A program made the position numbers and the translations under genes. DNA of 6,681 nucleotides from Vulcanimicrobiota bacterium (GTDB lineage Bacteria > Vulcanimicrobiota > Vulcanimicrobiia > Vulcanimicrobiales > Vulcanimicrobiaceae). This document shows positions 1 through 6,137 of the stretch, piece after piece (within the stretch, counting starts at the first letter, position 1; the number at the start of each line of letters is the position of its first letter). Location: positions 1-6,681 of the forward strand of contig JAFAQW010000224.1 in NCBI GenBank assembly GCA_019245995.1, in the 5' to 3' direction. The notes under the pieces are model-generated. The model saw only the letters and a program-made list of their open reading frames with translations, did not search any database and was not told the origin of the DNA.

Positions 1-222
1 GCACGCCGCTTCATCGACGGCCTGACGCTGTGGAGCCACCTCGCCAACGTCGGAGACGCGAAGAGCCTGGTAATTCATCCCGCCTCAACCACCCATTCGC
101 AGCTGTCAGACGACGAGCTGCGCGCCGCCGGGATCGAGCCGGAATCCATTCGCCTTTCCGTCGGCTTGGAAGACGTCCGAGATCTCACTTGGGATCTGGA
201 TCGGGCGCTGCGGGCCGTATGA
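1..222 (+). CDS. metY: O-acetylhomoserine sulfhydrylase (MetY), C-terminal fragment
   Basis: The reading frame is open from the first base of the window to TGA at 220-222 and gives the last 73 residues of a PLP-dependent Cys/Met-metabolism enzyme. The segment FIDGLTLWSHLANVGDAKS, then HPASTTHSQL (visible residues 26-35), then IRLSVGLED (50-58), is the characteristic C-terminal end of MetY. This enzyme makes homocysteine from O-acetylhomoserine and sulfide in the cytoplasm; in the family the Arg before LSVG (visible Arg51) contacts the substrate carboxylate. The PLP lysine and the N-terminal part lie to the left of the window. The stop overlaps the next start as ATGA, so the two genes are probably translationally coupled. 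A cystathionine gamma-synthase relative is the alternative, but the WSHLANVGDAKSL stretch fits MetY best. Confidence 0.93.
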   Translation, partial: ARRFIDGLTLWSHLANVGDAKSLVIHPASTTHSQLSDDELRAAGIEPESIRLSVGLEDVRDLTWDLDRALRAV

Positions 223-698
223 TCCTGACCACTCCATCGCAGCGGCGGGAGCTGCTCGAAAAAGTCCATACCGTTGCCGTGGTCGGCGCATCCGCCAACC
301 CCCTGCGCCCGAGTTACACGGTGTTTTCCTACCTGCGTCGCCAGCCGCGATACGACGTGACGCCGATCAACCCAACGGTCGATGTTATTGACGGCGTCCG
401 CGCGTTTGGGTCCTTAGAGGCTTACGCCAAGGAGCGAGGCAGTCCGGATGTCGTCGACGTCTTTCGCAAGCCCAGCGAGGTTCGCAGGGTCGTCGAGTCC
501 GCCATTGCCGTCGGCGCACGCGCCATTTGGTTTCAATACGGTGTGATCAATGACGACGCAATCGACCTCGCCGATGGGGCCGGCATGACCGTGGTCGTCG
601 ACCGCTGCATCAAGGTCGAACACGCGCGCTTTACCGGCGGCCTTTCGATGGGCGGGTTGAACAGCGGCGTGATCACTTCGCGGCGGAAAGCGCGGTGA
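219..698 (+). CDS. CoA-binding domain protein (YccU-like)
   Basis: A 159-residue protein made of one Rossmann-type CoA_binding_2 domain. Visible signs are the nucleotide-loop strand VAVVGAS (residues 19-25), the INP turn (50-52), VDVFRKP (79-85), WFQYGVIN (104-111) and the conserved VVDRCIKVEH (126-135), followed by a Gly-rich tail GGLSMGGLNSG. Members of this family bind CoA or a similar nucleotide; the cellular role is poorly defined and no catalytic activity can be read from the sequence. The frame is open further upstream, but residues before Met64 of that longer frame only shadow metY, so I start at ATG 219. No Shine-Dalgarno sequence is evident. The ATGA overlap with the metY stop suggests reinitiation and a role linked to sulfur amino acid synthesis (inference). 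A homoserine acetyltransferase gene does not follow; the next gene is convergent. Confidence 0.9.
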   Translation: MILTTPSQRRELLEKVHTVAVVGASANPLRPSYTVFSYLRRQPRYDVTPINPTVDVIDGVRAFGSLEAYAKERGSPDVVDVFRKPSEVRRVVESAIAVGARAIWFQYGVINDDAIDLADGAGMTVVVDRCIKVEHARFTGGLSMGGLNSGVITSRRKAR

Positions 699-727
699 TT
701 AGCGTCCAGCAGAACTGAGCTTTTGGC

Positions 728-1090
728 TTAAGTCGGCCATCGGGCCGCTCCCGGCGCAGCCGGCGGCAACTGTCGGAAGTCCTCGCGCGGAGGACCCCAC
801 GTCTCGATGACGAGCGCCCCGTCGGGCCCCGCGACCGCACCGTGTAAGACGTCACCGGGAATTACCCATCCATCGCCGCCGCGGACGGTGGTTTCCCGGC
901 CGGCGATCGTAAACGTCAGCTGACCGCGCACTAACAAGCCGACCTGCTCGTTTTCGTGGCGGTGCTCGGGCAGGCGCGCAAGCGGCTGCGCCTCCACCAT
1001 CGCAAAGGTGATTCTCTCGCCGTGATAGATTCGCGCCGAGTAGCCCGGACAGATGGTTTGCGGGTCAATCGAATCGAGCGAATAGAACAT
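728..1090 (-). CDS. small single-domain cupin protein
   Basis: A 120-residue cupin. Motif 1 is seen as H43-R-H45-E-N-E-Q49 followed by LLVRGQ, and motif 2 as G74-W-V-I-P78-G79-D-V-L-H83. His43, His45, Gln49 (or a neighbouring Glu) and His83 are the likely metal ligands of the beta-barrel. The N-terminal piece carries YHGERITFAMVEAQP, typical of small stand-alone cupins that bind a metal and a small ligand; substrate and reaction cannot be told. An alternative start 11 codons upstream (1123) exists, but ATG 1090 overlaps the upstream stop by one base (TGATG), which strongly suggests translational coupling, and no separate ribosome binding site is visible. It is the last gene of the minus-strand unit and ends 29 bp from the convergent CoA-binding gene, with no clear terminator between them. 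Confidence 0.85.
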   Translation of the reverse strand: MFYSLDSIDPQTICPGYSARIYHGERITFAMVEAQPLARLPEHRHENEQVGLLVRGQLTFTIAGRETTVRGGDGWVIPGDVLHGAVAGPDGALVIETWGPPREDFRQLPPAAPGAARWPT

Positions 1091-2172
1091 CAGGCGTGAA
1101 TTTCTTCGGCGTCCAGCGAGCACCCGCGTGGCGGCGCGTCCGGCGCGCGGCCGAGCAACGCGAAACCGTCCGCGTACTGCACGCCGACATCCTCAGTTTG
1201 GACTGCGACGGCCGACGAGCGGTTCGCGAGGTCCACGTGGAGCAGCGCTCCAGCCTCTCCGGCGGGCACATCCTTGCGATCAGATCCCACCACACGGGCG
1301 CGCAGCCACGGCGGGCCGGCCTTTCGGCGCGTCATCGGATCGTCGTAATATTGCGACGTCAGCTCCGTCATGCCGTACTCTGCGACGATGTTCTCGCGCG
1401 GCAGCGCAAAGCGATCGCTCAGTGTCGCGTATAGTTCGTCGCGGTCGATGGCGCGCGATCGTCCCTTGAAGCCGCCGGTCTCCATGATTCGCGAGCCCCG
1501 CGGGAGCGCAAAGCCACGGCCGGTGCTCTCGAGCCCGTCAAGGAGATGCACCAAAGCGAAAGCCGTCGCGGCGATGCACGCCGGCTCCGCTGCCGCGATG
1601 GATTCGCGGAGGTCGCGTTCCAGATCCGCGGTCAGCAGATGGTCGCCCGCGAGATACCAGCCCGTGTGGCCGTCACCGCGCCCCTCGCTTACGCGTCGCA
1701 TCATGTATCCCAGCGACGACGTCGGACGCTCTTCGGGATTGGGCACCAGATTGAAATAGCGAAGCGTCGCCCGGTCCTGCAGCATGAGCCGGTCGAAACA
1801 CGCGAGCAGCGCCGCATCGTACAGCGCAGGCGTCTCCATGTAGTGCCGGCCGGGCTTTCCGGCAGTTGTGCCGCTGGTTTCAAATATCAACGCGGCGTCG
1901 GAGTGGTGGAACGTAGTTATCGCGGCATCTTTGAAGGCCGGCGTCGGCACGCCGGGAATTTGTCGCCAAGAACCAGGCATGCTTGCAAGCGTGATGCCGA
2001 GCCGAGCGCAGTACCGCGCGTACGGTGCGTTGTAGCGAAGTTGATGCGCGAAGATCCGTAGCGCGAGGTCGTTAAAGTGATCGTCGCTGAGGGCTGCGCC
2101 GCGCTCGTGCCACGCATTGATCGCGTCGAGGATTTCGCCGTCGAGTGCTCCGGCTTCGCGCTCGTAGGTCAT
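1090..2172 (-). CDS. LuxE/PaaK-like acyl-protein synthetase (acyl-adenylate-forming enzyme)
   Basis: A 360-residue protein resembling the acyl-protein synthetase LuxE family (PF04443) of the adenylate-forming superfamily. Seen: the phosphate loop FETSGTTAGKPG (residues 97-108), LVPNPEERPTSSLGYMM (142-158), METGGFKGRSR (230-240), the A5-type EYGMTELTSQYY (265-276), QTEDVG (325-330) and GRAPDAPPRGCSL (341-353). LuxE activates a fatty acid with ATP and passes the acyl group to its own cysteine near the C-terminus; Cys351 here lies ten residues from the end and could be the equivalent (inference). The acyl substrate is unknown, and no luxC, luxD, luxA or luxB gene is nearby. The open frame extends to 2415 but that part shadows rplQ; ATG 2172 lies 38 bp after the rplQ stop and fits the family N-terminus. 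No strong ribosome binding site is present. It probably belongs to the ribosomal transcript and overlaps the cupin by one base. Confidence 0.82.
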   Translation of the reverse strand: MTYEREAGALDGEILDAINAWHERGAALSDDHFNDLALRIFAHQLRYNAPYARYCARLGITLASMPGSWRQIPGVPTPAFKDAAITTFHHSDAALIFETSGTTAGKPGRHYMETPALYDAALLACFDRLMLQDRATLRYFNLVPNPEERPTSSLGYMMRRVSEGRGDGHTGWYLAGDHLLTADLERDLRESIAAAEPACIAATAFALVHLLDGLESTGRGFALPRGSRIMETGGFKGRSRAIDRDELYATLSDRFALPRENIVAEYGMTELTSQYYDDPMTRRKAGPPWLRARVVGSDRKDVPAGEAGALLHVDLANRSSAVAVQTEDVGVQYADGFALLGRAPDAPPRGCSLDAEEIHA

Positions 2173-2210
2173 GCGCGCGGCAACGTCATGCTTGCTTCGA
2201 CAGAGCGTCC

Positions 2211-2564
2211 CTACGTTACCAGTTCGATGAGCGAGAGTTCGGCGGCGTCGCCGGAGCGGATTCGCGTCTTGGTGATGCGCGTGTAGCCGCCGTTGCGGCC
2301 CTTCAGCGCCGGAGCGATCTGTTCGACGAGTTTCTTGACGACCGCGGGCTCGGTGATATACGCGGCGAGTTGCCGGCGCGCGGAGAGGTCGCCGTCGAGC
2401 GCCGTGGTGATGCAACGCTCCGCCAGACGACTGATCTCCTTGGCCTTGGTCGACGTCGTTTCGATCTTGTCGTGCTTGAAGAGCGAGGTCGTGAGGTTAC
2501 GCAACACCGCGCGCCGATGTGCGTCCGTTCGCGAGAGGCGTTTGTACCCGATCGAATGCGGCAT
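2211..2564 (-). CDS. rplQ: 50S ribosomal protein L17
   Basis: A 117-residue protein with the complete L17 signature: KRLSRTDAHRRAVLRNLTTSL (residues 8-28), IETTSTKAKEISRLAER (34-50) and the C-terminal NGGYTRITKTRIRSGDAAEL (91-110) ending SLIELVT. L17 is a large-subunit protein placed near the peptide exit tunnel. Its length is typical for the short bacterial form. It starts 13 bp after the rpoA stop, in the usual rpoA-rplQ order, with no strong ribosome binding site in that gap. Identification is essentially certain. Confidence 0.98.
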   Translation of the reverse strand: MPHSIGYKRLSRTDAHRRAVLRNLTTSLFKHDKIETTSTKAKEISRLAERCITTALDGDLSARRQLAAYITEPAVVKKLVEQIAPALKGRNGGYTRITKTRIRSGDAAELSLIELVT

Positions 2565-2577
2565 GTTCGTGCGAGCG

Positions 2578-3504
2578 CTACGCTTGGCGCAGCGCCAACC
2601 CCCTCTCTGCTAAGACCTGCTTGATTTCATCCAGCGATTTCTTGCCGAAATTTCGCATCTTCATGATCTCGTCTTCGGTGAGGTCGAGCAGTTCCGAGAC
2701 CTTCGAAATGCCCGCCCGCTTCAGGCAGTTGAATGAACGAACCGACAGATTGAGCGTCTCGACCGGCACGTCCCATTCGTTCGGCGGTGTCTCGGGCAGC
2801 GGCTCGGCGCGATTCGTGAAGGTGATGAAGAGCTCGAGCTGTTCCTGCATGATGTTCGCGGCTTGCGAGAGTGCCTCGTCCGGCGTGATGGATCCGTTCG
2901 TCTCTACCTCGACGGTCAAGCGATCGTAGTCCACGCTCTGGCCCACGCGGGTATCGTCAACCGTGAAGTTGACCTTGCGAATCGGCGAAAAAATGGAGTC
3001 GATCGGTATCAGTCCGATCATGTGCTCGACGTTACGCTGCCGATCGGCCATCACGTAGCCGCGGCCCTGCTCGACGCCGATCTCCATCGTGAGCTTCGCG
3101 TCCTTCGACGAGAGCGCGCAGAGACGATAACCCGGGTCCAGAACGTCGACATCGGCGTCGGGCACGATGTCGGCGGCCGTGACCTCGCGCGGGCCGGTCA
3201 CGGACAGCGTCAAAACCTTCGGCTCATCGGTGTTCAACTTGACCGGCAGCCCCTTGAGGTTGAGCATCAAGGCGATCGTGTCTTCGACCATTCCGGGGAT
3301 GGTGGAAAACTCGTGAAGCACGCCGTCGATCTTCATGTACGTGACGGCGGATCCCGGGATAGAACTGAGCAGCACACGGCGGAGCGCGTTGCCGAGGGTT
3401 ATTCCGAAGCCGCGCTCCAGCGGCTCGATCACGAACTTCGCGTAGTTTCCGCGCCGCTCGCGCACTTCGATGCTTGCGCCGACGGGCGCTTCCATAATGG
3501 TCAT
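2578..3504 (-). CDS. rpoA: DNA-directed RNA polymerase subunit alpha
   Basis: A 308-residue alpha subunit with both domains. The N-terminal assembly domain covers about residues 1-230 and shows the dimerisation helix GFGITLGNALRRVLLSSIP (32-50), LNLKGLPV (81-88) and NVEHMIGLIPIDSIFSPIRKV (158-178). A linker rich in Pro and acidic residues (231-247) leads to the C-terminal domain (248-308) with LNLSVRSFNCLKRAGI and the GKKSL loop. The residues equivalent to the E. coli UP-element contacts R265, N268, C269, K298 and S299 are present as R256, N259, C260, K289 and S290. ATG 3504 is chosen because an AAAAAGGAAAC stretch (3517-3527) lies about 12 bases upstream; the ATG at residue 4 would also be possible. 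It follows rpsD by 90 bp, the longest spacer in this unit. Confidence 0.98.
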   Translation of the reverse strand: MTIMEAPVGASIEVRERRGNYAKFVIEPLERGFGITLGNALRRVLLSSIPGSAVTYMKIDGVLHEFSTIPGMVEDTIALMLNLKGLPVKLNTDEPKVLTLSVTGPREVTAADIVPDADVDVLDPGYRLCALSSKDAKLTMEIGVEQGRGYVMADRQRNVEHMIGLIPIDSIFSPIRKVNFTVDDTRVGQSVDYDRLTVEVETNGSITPDEALSQAANIMQEQLELFITFTNRAEPLPETPPNEWDVPVETLNLSVRSFNCLKRAGISKVSELLDLTEDEIMKMRNFGKKSLDEIKQVLAERGLALRQA

Positions 3505-3554
3505 TTGTGTTTTGGCGTTTCCTTTTTGCTGTTTACGTTATCCGCCGCGATCCG

Positions 3555-3569
3555 CGATCGCGACGATCG
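3555..3569. repeat. inverted repeat in the rpsD-rpoA spacer
   Basis: Two copies of CGATCG separated by CGA can pair as a 6-bp stem with a 3-base loop. The left copy also lies inside the palindrome CGCGATCGCG (3553-3562), which contains GCGATCGC, the octamer called HIP1 in cyanobacteria. It falls in the 90-bp gap between rpsD and rpoA, far from both coding ends. There is no T-tract after it, so it does not look like a terminator; it may be an mRNA hairpin or chance. Confidence 0.35.
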
Positions 3570-3594
3570 GACGCCTAACAGCGACGTAGTGACG

Positions 3595-4251
3595 TTATCG
3601 CGAGTAGTACTCGACGATGAGCTGCTCGTCCACCGGCGTGTCGATCTGCTCGCGCGGCGGAAGTTGCAACACCTTGGCGACCTTCTCTTGATCGTTCCAC
3701 TCCAGCCACTCCGGCGGGCGCCGGTTTTGGGCGATATCGAGGTTCGATTCGAAGACCGTGGACTTGAGGCTTCCCGGCGCGATCGAAACGACGTCGCCGG
3801 TGCGCAAAATGTAGGATGGAATATTGACGATGCGGCCGTTCACCCTGAAGTGGCGATGCGTCACCAGTTGACGCGCCTGCGCGCGGCTCGTCGCAAGGTT
3901 CAGCCGATAGACCACGTTATCGAGCCGGCGTTCGAGCAGCTGCAGGAACGTGCGCCCGGTCTGGCCCGGGACGCGTGCCGCCTCGCGAAAGTAGTTTTCG
4001 AACTGCGTTTCGTGCACGCCGTAGTAGCGGCGCATCTTCTGCTTCTCGCGTAACTGACGGCCGTATTCGGAGACCTTTGTGCGCGACTTACCCGTCGTCT
4101 TTTGGCCGGGCGCGGTGCCGCGTCGCTCGACGGCGCAGTTGCGCGACAGGCAGCGGTCGCCTTTGAGGAATAGCTTGATCTTCTCTCCCGTCTTGCTGGC
4201 GGCCGTCTCTCGACGGCATAGCCGGCAGACCGGCCCCGTGTAACGCGACAT
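3595..4251 (-). CDS. rpsD: 30S ribosomal protein S4
   Basis: A 218-residue S4, slightly longer than the usual 200-210. It begins MSRYTGPVCRLCRRE and carries a zinc-type cysteine set C9-X2-C12-X21-C34-X4-C39. The S4 RNA-binding domain spans about 108-170, with RRLDNVVYRLNLATSRAQAR (108-127) and HFRVNGRIVNIPSY (134-147), and the protein ends with the typical PVDEQLIVEYYSR. S4 binds 16S rRNA early in small-subunit assembly and, in E. coli and Bacillus, represses its own mRNA. The first cysteine pair is separated from the second by about eight more residues than in the Thermus protein (TAASKTGEK insertion). It starts 3 bp after the rpsK stop, so it is tightly coupled to that gene; its ribosome binding site would lie inside the rpsK end and is weak (GGCGAG). 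Confidence 0.98.
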   Translation of the reverse strand: MSRYTGPVCRLCRRETAASKTGEKIKLFLKGDRCLSRNCAVERRGTAPGQKTTGKSRTKVSEYGRQLREKQKMRRYYGVHETQFENYFREAARVPGQTGRTFLQLLERRLDNVVYRLNLATSRAQARQLVTHRHFRVNGRIVNIPSYILRTGDVVSIAPGSLKSTVFESNLDIAQNRRPPEWLEWNDQEKVAKVLQLPPREQIDTPVDEQLIVEYYSR

Positions 4252-4254
4252 CGG

Positions 4255-4650
4255 TTACACTCGCCGCCGCTTCGGCGGACGGCAGCCGTTATGGGGAATG
4301 GGCGTAACGTCCTTGATCATGGTGATCTCCAGGCCGGCGGCCTGAAGCGACCGTATTGCCGCCTCGCGCCCCGCACCGGGGCCTTTGACCAAGACTTCCG
4401 TCGACTTCATCCCGTGTTCCATGGCCTTGCGCGCGGCGGCCTCGGCCGCCATCTGCGCGGCGAACGGCGTGGACTTCTTGGAGCCCTTGAAGCCGAGGTT
4501 GCCCGCCGATGCCCACGAGACCACGCCGCCGTGCGGATCGCTGATCGTCACGATCGTATTGTTGAACGAAGCGTGCACGTGGGCGACGCCCGCTTGGACG
4601 TTCTTTACCTCGCGCTTCCGGCGCGACTTCGTCTGCTTCTTTGCGGCCAA
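4255..4650 (-). CDS. rpsK: 30S ribosomal protein S11
   Basis: A 131-residue S11 with AHVHASFNNTIVTISDPHG (residues 23-41), WASAGNLGFKGSKKSTPFAAQ (46-66), VKGPGAGREAAIRSL (88-102) and the invariant tail DVTPIPHNGCRPPKRRRV (114-131). S11 sits on the platform of the 30S subunit near the mRNA exit channel. The start codon is TTG (4648-4650), not ATG; a GGAG site five bases upstream and the conserved basic N-terminus AAKKQTKSRRK support it, and no ATG is available in frame between that site and the conserved part. It is the first gene of its transcription unit: a promoter lies at 4701-4730, and rpsM, its usual upstream neighbour, is not present before it. Confidence 0.97.
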   Translation of the reverse strand: MAAKKQTKSRRKREVKNVQAGVAHVHASFNNTIVTISDPHGGVVSWASAGNLGFKGSKKSTPFAAQMAAEAAARKAMEHGMKSTEVLVKGPGAGREAAIRSLQAAGLEITMIKDVTPIPHNGCRPPKRRRV

Positions 4651-4655
4651 AATAT

Positions 4656-4659
4656 CTCC
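4656..4659 (-). promoter_or_regulatory. ribosome binding site that fixes the TTG start of rpsK
   Basis: Read on the minus strand, GGAG is followed by ATATT and then TTG, a spacing of five bases. This is the only good Shine-Dalgarno match in the rpsK leader and supports the non-ATG start. Confidence 0.7.
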
Positions 4660-4676
4660 GTAGGAAAGTAGATGGG

Positions 4677-4689
4677 GCCGCGAAGCGGC
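4677..4689 (-). other. small hairpin in the rpsK leader
   Basis: In the leader RNA, GCCGC-UUC-GCGGC forms a 5-bp GC stem, which can be lengthened by two more G-C pairs after one mismatch. It sits between the predicted transcription start (near 4694) and the ribosome binding site. It could be a remnant of leader control by S4 or S11, but it is short and shows no recognised ribosomal-leader structure. Confidence 0.3.
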
Positions 4690-4700
4690 ACCAAGAGGCT

Positions 4701-4730
4701 ATCTTACCCCAGGACCCGCGGGCCGGTCAA
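4701..4730 (-). promoter_or_regulatory. sigma70-type promoter of the rpsK-rpsD-rpoA-rplQ unit
   Basis: On the minus strand, TTGACC (4725-4730, five of six consensus bases) and TAAGAT (4701-4706, four of six) are separated by 18 bp. Transcription would begin near 4694, leaving a leader of about 44 bases before the TTG of rpsK. The site lies immediately downstream of a strong hairpin ending the preceding gene, which is where an operon promoter is expected. Prediction from consensus only. Confidence 0.6.
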
Positions 4731-4740
4731 CTTGGGACGA

Positions 4741-4776
4741 AAGGGCCCGGCGCGACGGCCGGGCCCTTGATTTTTT
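4741..4776 (-). terminator. strong hairpin between the exported-protein gene and rpsK
   Basis: Arms 4741-4751 (AAGGGCCCGGC) and 4758-4768 pair perfectly over 11 bp around a 6-base loop. It begins 23 bp past the stop of the minus-strand gene ending at 4792, so it most likely ends that transcript. The odd point is that the clear T-tract (six T, 4771-4776) lies on the plus-strand side, while the minus-strand transcript has only UUU followed by CGUCCC. It may therefore work as a stem with a weak U-tail on the minus strand, act in both directions, or stop antisense transcription coming from the rpsK side. Confidence 0.7.
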
Positions 4777-4791
4777 CCGAACTGCCTATCC

Positions 4792-6132
4792 TTACGGATA
4801 GAGAATGCGGAAGCCGATGCCTGCGAACGGACCGTTGTAGGTCCGGCCGATCGGTGCGTTTGTCTTGTTTGACCAGTTCTCTCCCATCCAGCCGAGATCG
4901 ATGAAGATCGGGCTATTGCCGATGACCCAGTCGAGACCGATCTGGTATTTCAGGACGTTGTATGCCAGGTCGTACGAGAGTGGCTTGATCGGTGCCGTGG
5001 AGACGTTGGTGTACGTTCCCTTGACGTTCGGGTAATACCAGATGCTCCCGAAGAACGAGAGCGGCTGGTTGAGGTCGGGCAGCTTTTCGCCGCCGAAGCC
5101 CCACGAGTTCATGTTGGGATAGCCGTAGCTATTCGACATCCAGATATAGCCCACGCCGATGTAGATCCGCGGCTGAATAACGCGAACGGCGAATCTGACG
5201 TCGGCGTTCTGATCATAGAGCTGCGTCTGGCCCAGGGGATAGTACCCCATACCGCCGATCGGCGTCACGTAGCAGTTTGCGCCGAAGGTGGTTTTTCCAG
5301 TAGAGCTCGACGTCGAGGTGCAGTTGTGCTGATAACCCCAGCGCGAGTACGAGCCTTCCAGCATGAACGGAATGCTGCCCAAGCTGAACTCGCCTGCACC
5401 GCGTACCGCGTACGAGCTGGTGCCGTTTCCTGAGGTTCCGCTGTTGCCCGCGCTGAACTCGTTATAGATGCTCGGTGAGAAGATGTAGTCGCCAGCCACG
5501 AACGCCTCACCCATCATCGGATGGGGGGTCGGCGGCGGAGGCGGTGGCGGCGGTGGGGGTGCCGCGGGCGGCGGCGGAGCCGGGCTCGGGGGCGGCGTCG
5601 AGGGCAGATAGCGCACGACGACGAGATGCCGATCCGGGACCCACTGCACGTACGCTCCCATGCCTTCCGAAATGACACGGACAGGCACGAGAACGACGCC
5701 GTTATAGACCATCGGCGGGACGTCCAGCGGACGTGTCTCGCCGTTGATCACGACCTCGGGCTTGCCGACCGTCACCTTGACCTCGGCGCCGGGCTTCGAC
5801 ACGGTTGCCGTTCTGCTGCCCGGATCCCACGAGACCGTTGCGCCCATTTGCTCGAACATCGAACGAAGCGGAATGAACAATGTGCCGCCTTTGACGAGCG
5901 CTGCCAAAACGCGGCCCTGCTTTAATATATCCGGTTTGGTGTAAACGTGATGATCGTTGAAGAGAATAGGAATCTGGCCGGACGGCGGACTTCCAAAATC
6001 CGCCGGGGGCGGCGATGCTTGCGCGACGCTGTTGCCTGTGTTTCCTTGCGTCGGCGACGGAGCAGCTGCCGCACTTAGCCCACACAGCGCTACAATTAGC
6101 GCGGTGAGGACACCGGTGCTCAGTCGTTTCAC
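4792..6132 (-). CDS. exported protein: CuAO_N domain, polyproline linker, beta-rich C-terminal domain
   Basis: A 446-residue protein (GTG numbering). Residues 1-24 form a Sec signal peptide: a KR start, a hydrophobic core LSTGVLTALIVALCGLS and AAAA before the likely cut. Cys17 lacks a proper lipobox, so it is not an evident lipoprotein. After a Pro/Gly/Ser-rich spacer comes a complete copper-amine-oxidase N-terminal domain (about 63-176) with the paired hallmark strands TLFIPLRSMFEQMGATVSW (84-102) and VLVPVRVISEGMGAYVQW (147-164). A polyproline linker (177-205) leads to about 240 residues rich in Gly, Tyr, Trp, Asn and Ser with alternating strand patterns, resembling an outer-membrane-type beta-barrel. 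No amine oxidase catalytic domain is present; CuAO_N modules are usually cell-envelope or wall-associated. The in-frame GTG at 6174 is possible, but the perfect AAGGAGG five bases before GTG 6132 decides the start. Exact function unknown. Confidence 0.83.
   Translation of the reverse strand: MKRLSTGVLTALIVALCGLSAAAAPSPTQGNTGNSVAQASPPPADFGSPPSGQIPILFNDHHVYTKPDILKQGRVLAALVKGGTLFIPLRSMFEQMGATVSWDPGSRTATVSKPGAEVKVTVGKPEVVINGETRPLDVPPMVYNGVVLVPVRVISEGMGAYVQWVPDRHLVVVRYLPSTPPPSPAPPPPAAPPPPPPPPPPTPHPMMGEAFVAGDYIFSPSIYNEFSAGNSGTSGNGTSSYAVRGAGEFSLGSIPFMLEGSYSRWGYQHNCTSTSSSTGKTTFGANCYVTPIGGMGYYPLGQTQLYDQNADVRFAVRVIQPRIYIGVGYIWMSNSYGYPNMNSWGFGGEKLPDLNQPLSFFGSIWYYPNVKGTYTNVSTAPIKPLSYDLAYNVLKYQIGLDWVIGNSPIFIDLGWMGENWSNKTNAPIGRTYNGPFAGIGFRILYP
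5518..5604 (-). repeat. low-complexity polyproline-coding tract
   Basis: This stretch encodes residues 177-205 of the exported protein, nearly all Pro with a few Ser, Ala, Thr and His, including a run of ten Pro. On the plus strand it reads as GGC/GGT/GGG repeats. It separates the CuAO_N domain from the beta-rich domain and probably acts as a stiff spacer. Such tracts are prone to length change and to ribosome stalling that EF-P relieves. Confidence 0.85.
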
Positions 6133-6137
6133 GAGTG

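Noticed and set aside
699..727. Possible terminator between the convergent genes
   Set aside because: Only short imperfect pairing around the TTTT at 721-724; not a supported stem.
2169..2189. Six-codon mini-ORF (MTLPRA) whose TGA overlaps the LuxE-like start as ATGA
   Set aside because: It could be a coupling leader peptide, but it has no clear ribosome binding site and such short frames arise by chance.
2173..2415. N-terminal extension of the LuxE-like gene
   Set aside because: These codons are mostly an Arg-rich shadow of rplQ in another frame; the family-like sequence begins after ATG 2172.
2863..4053. 396-codon open frame on the plus strand opposite rpoA and rpsD
   Set aside because: It lies wholly antisense to two certain genes (and their spacer), has an Arg/Asp/His-rich composition with no domain signs, and is a common artefact of high-GC third-codon positions.
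4264..4278. 6-bp hairpin just before the rpsD start, possible S4 autoregulatory site
   Set aside because: It lies in codons for the invariant basic tail of S11, so the GC-rich repeat is explained by coding; it does not resemble the known S4 pseudoknot.
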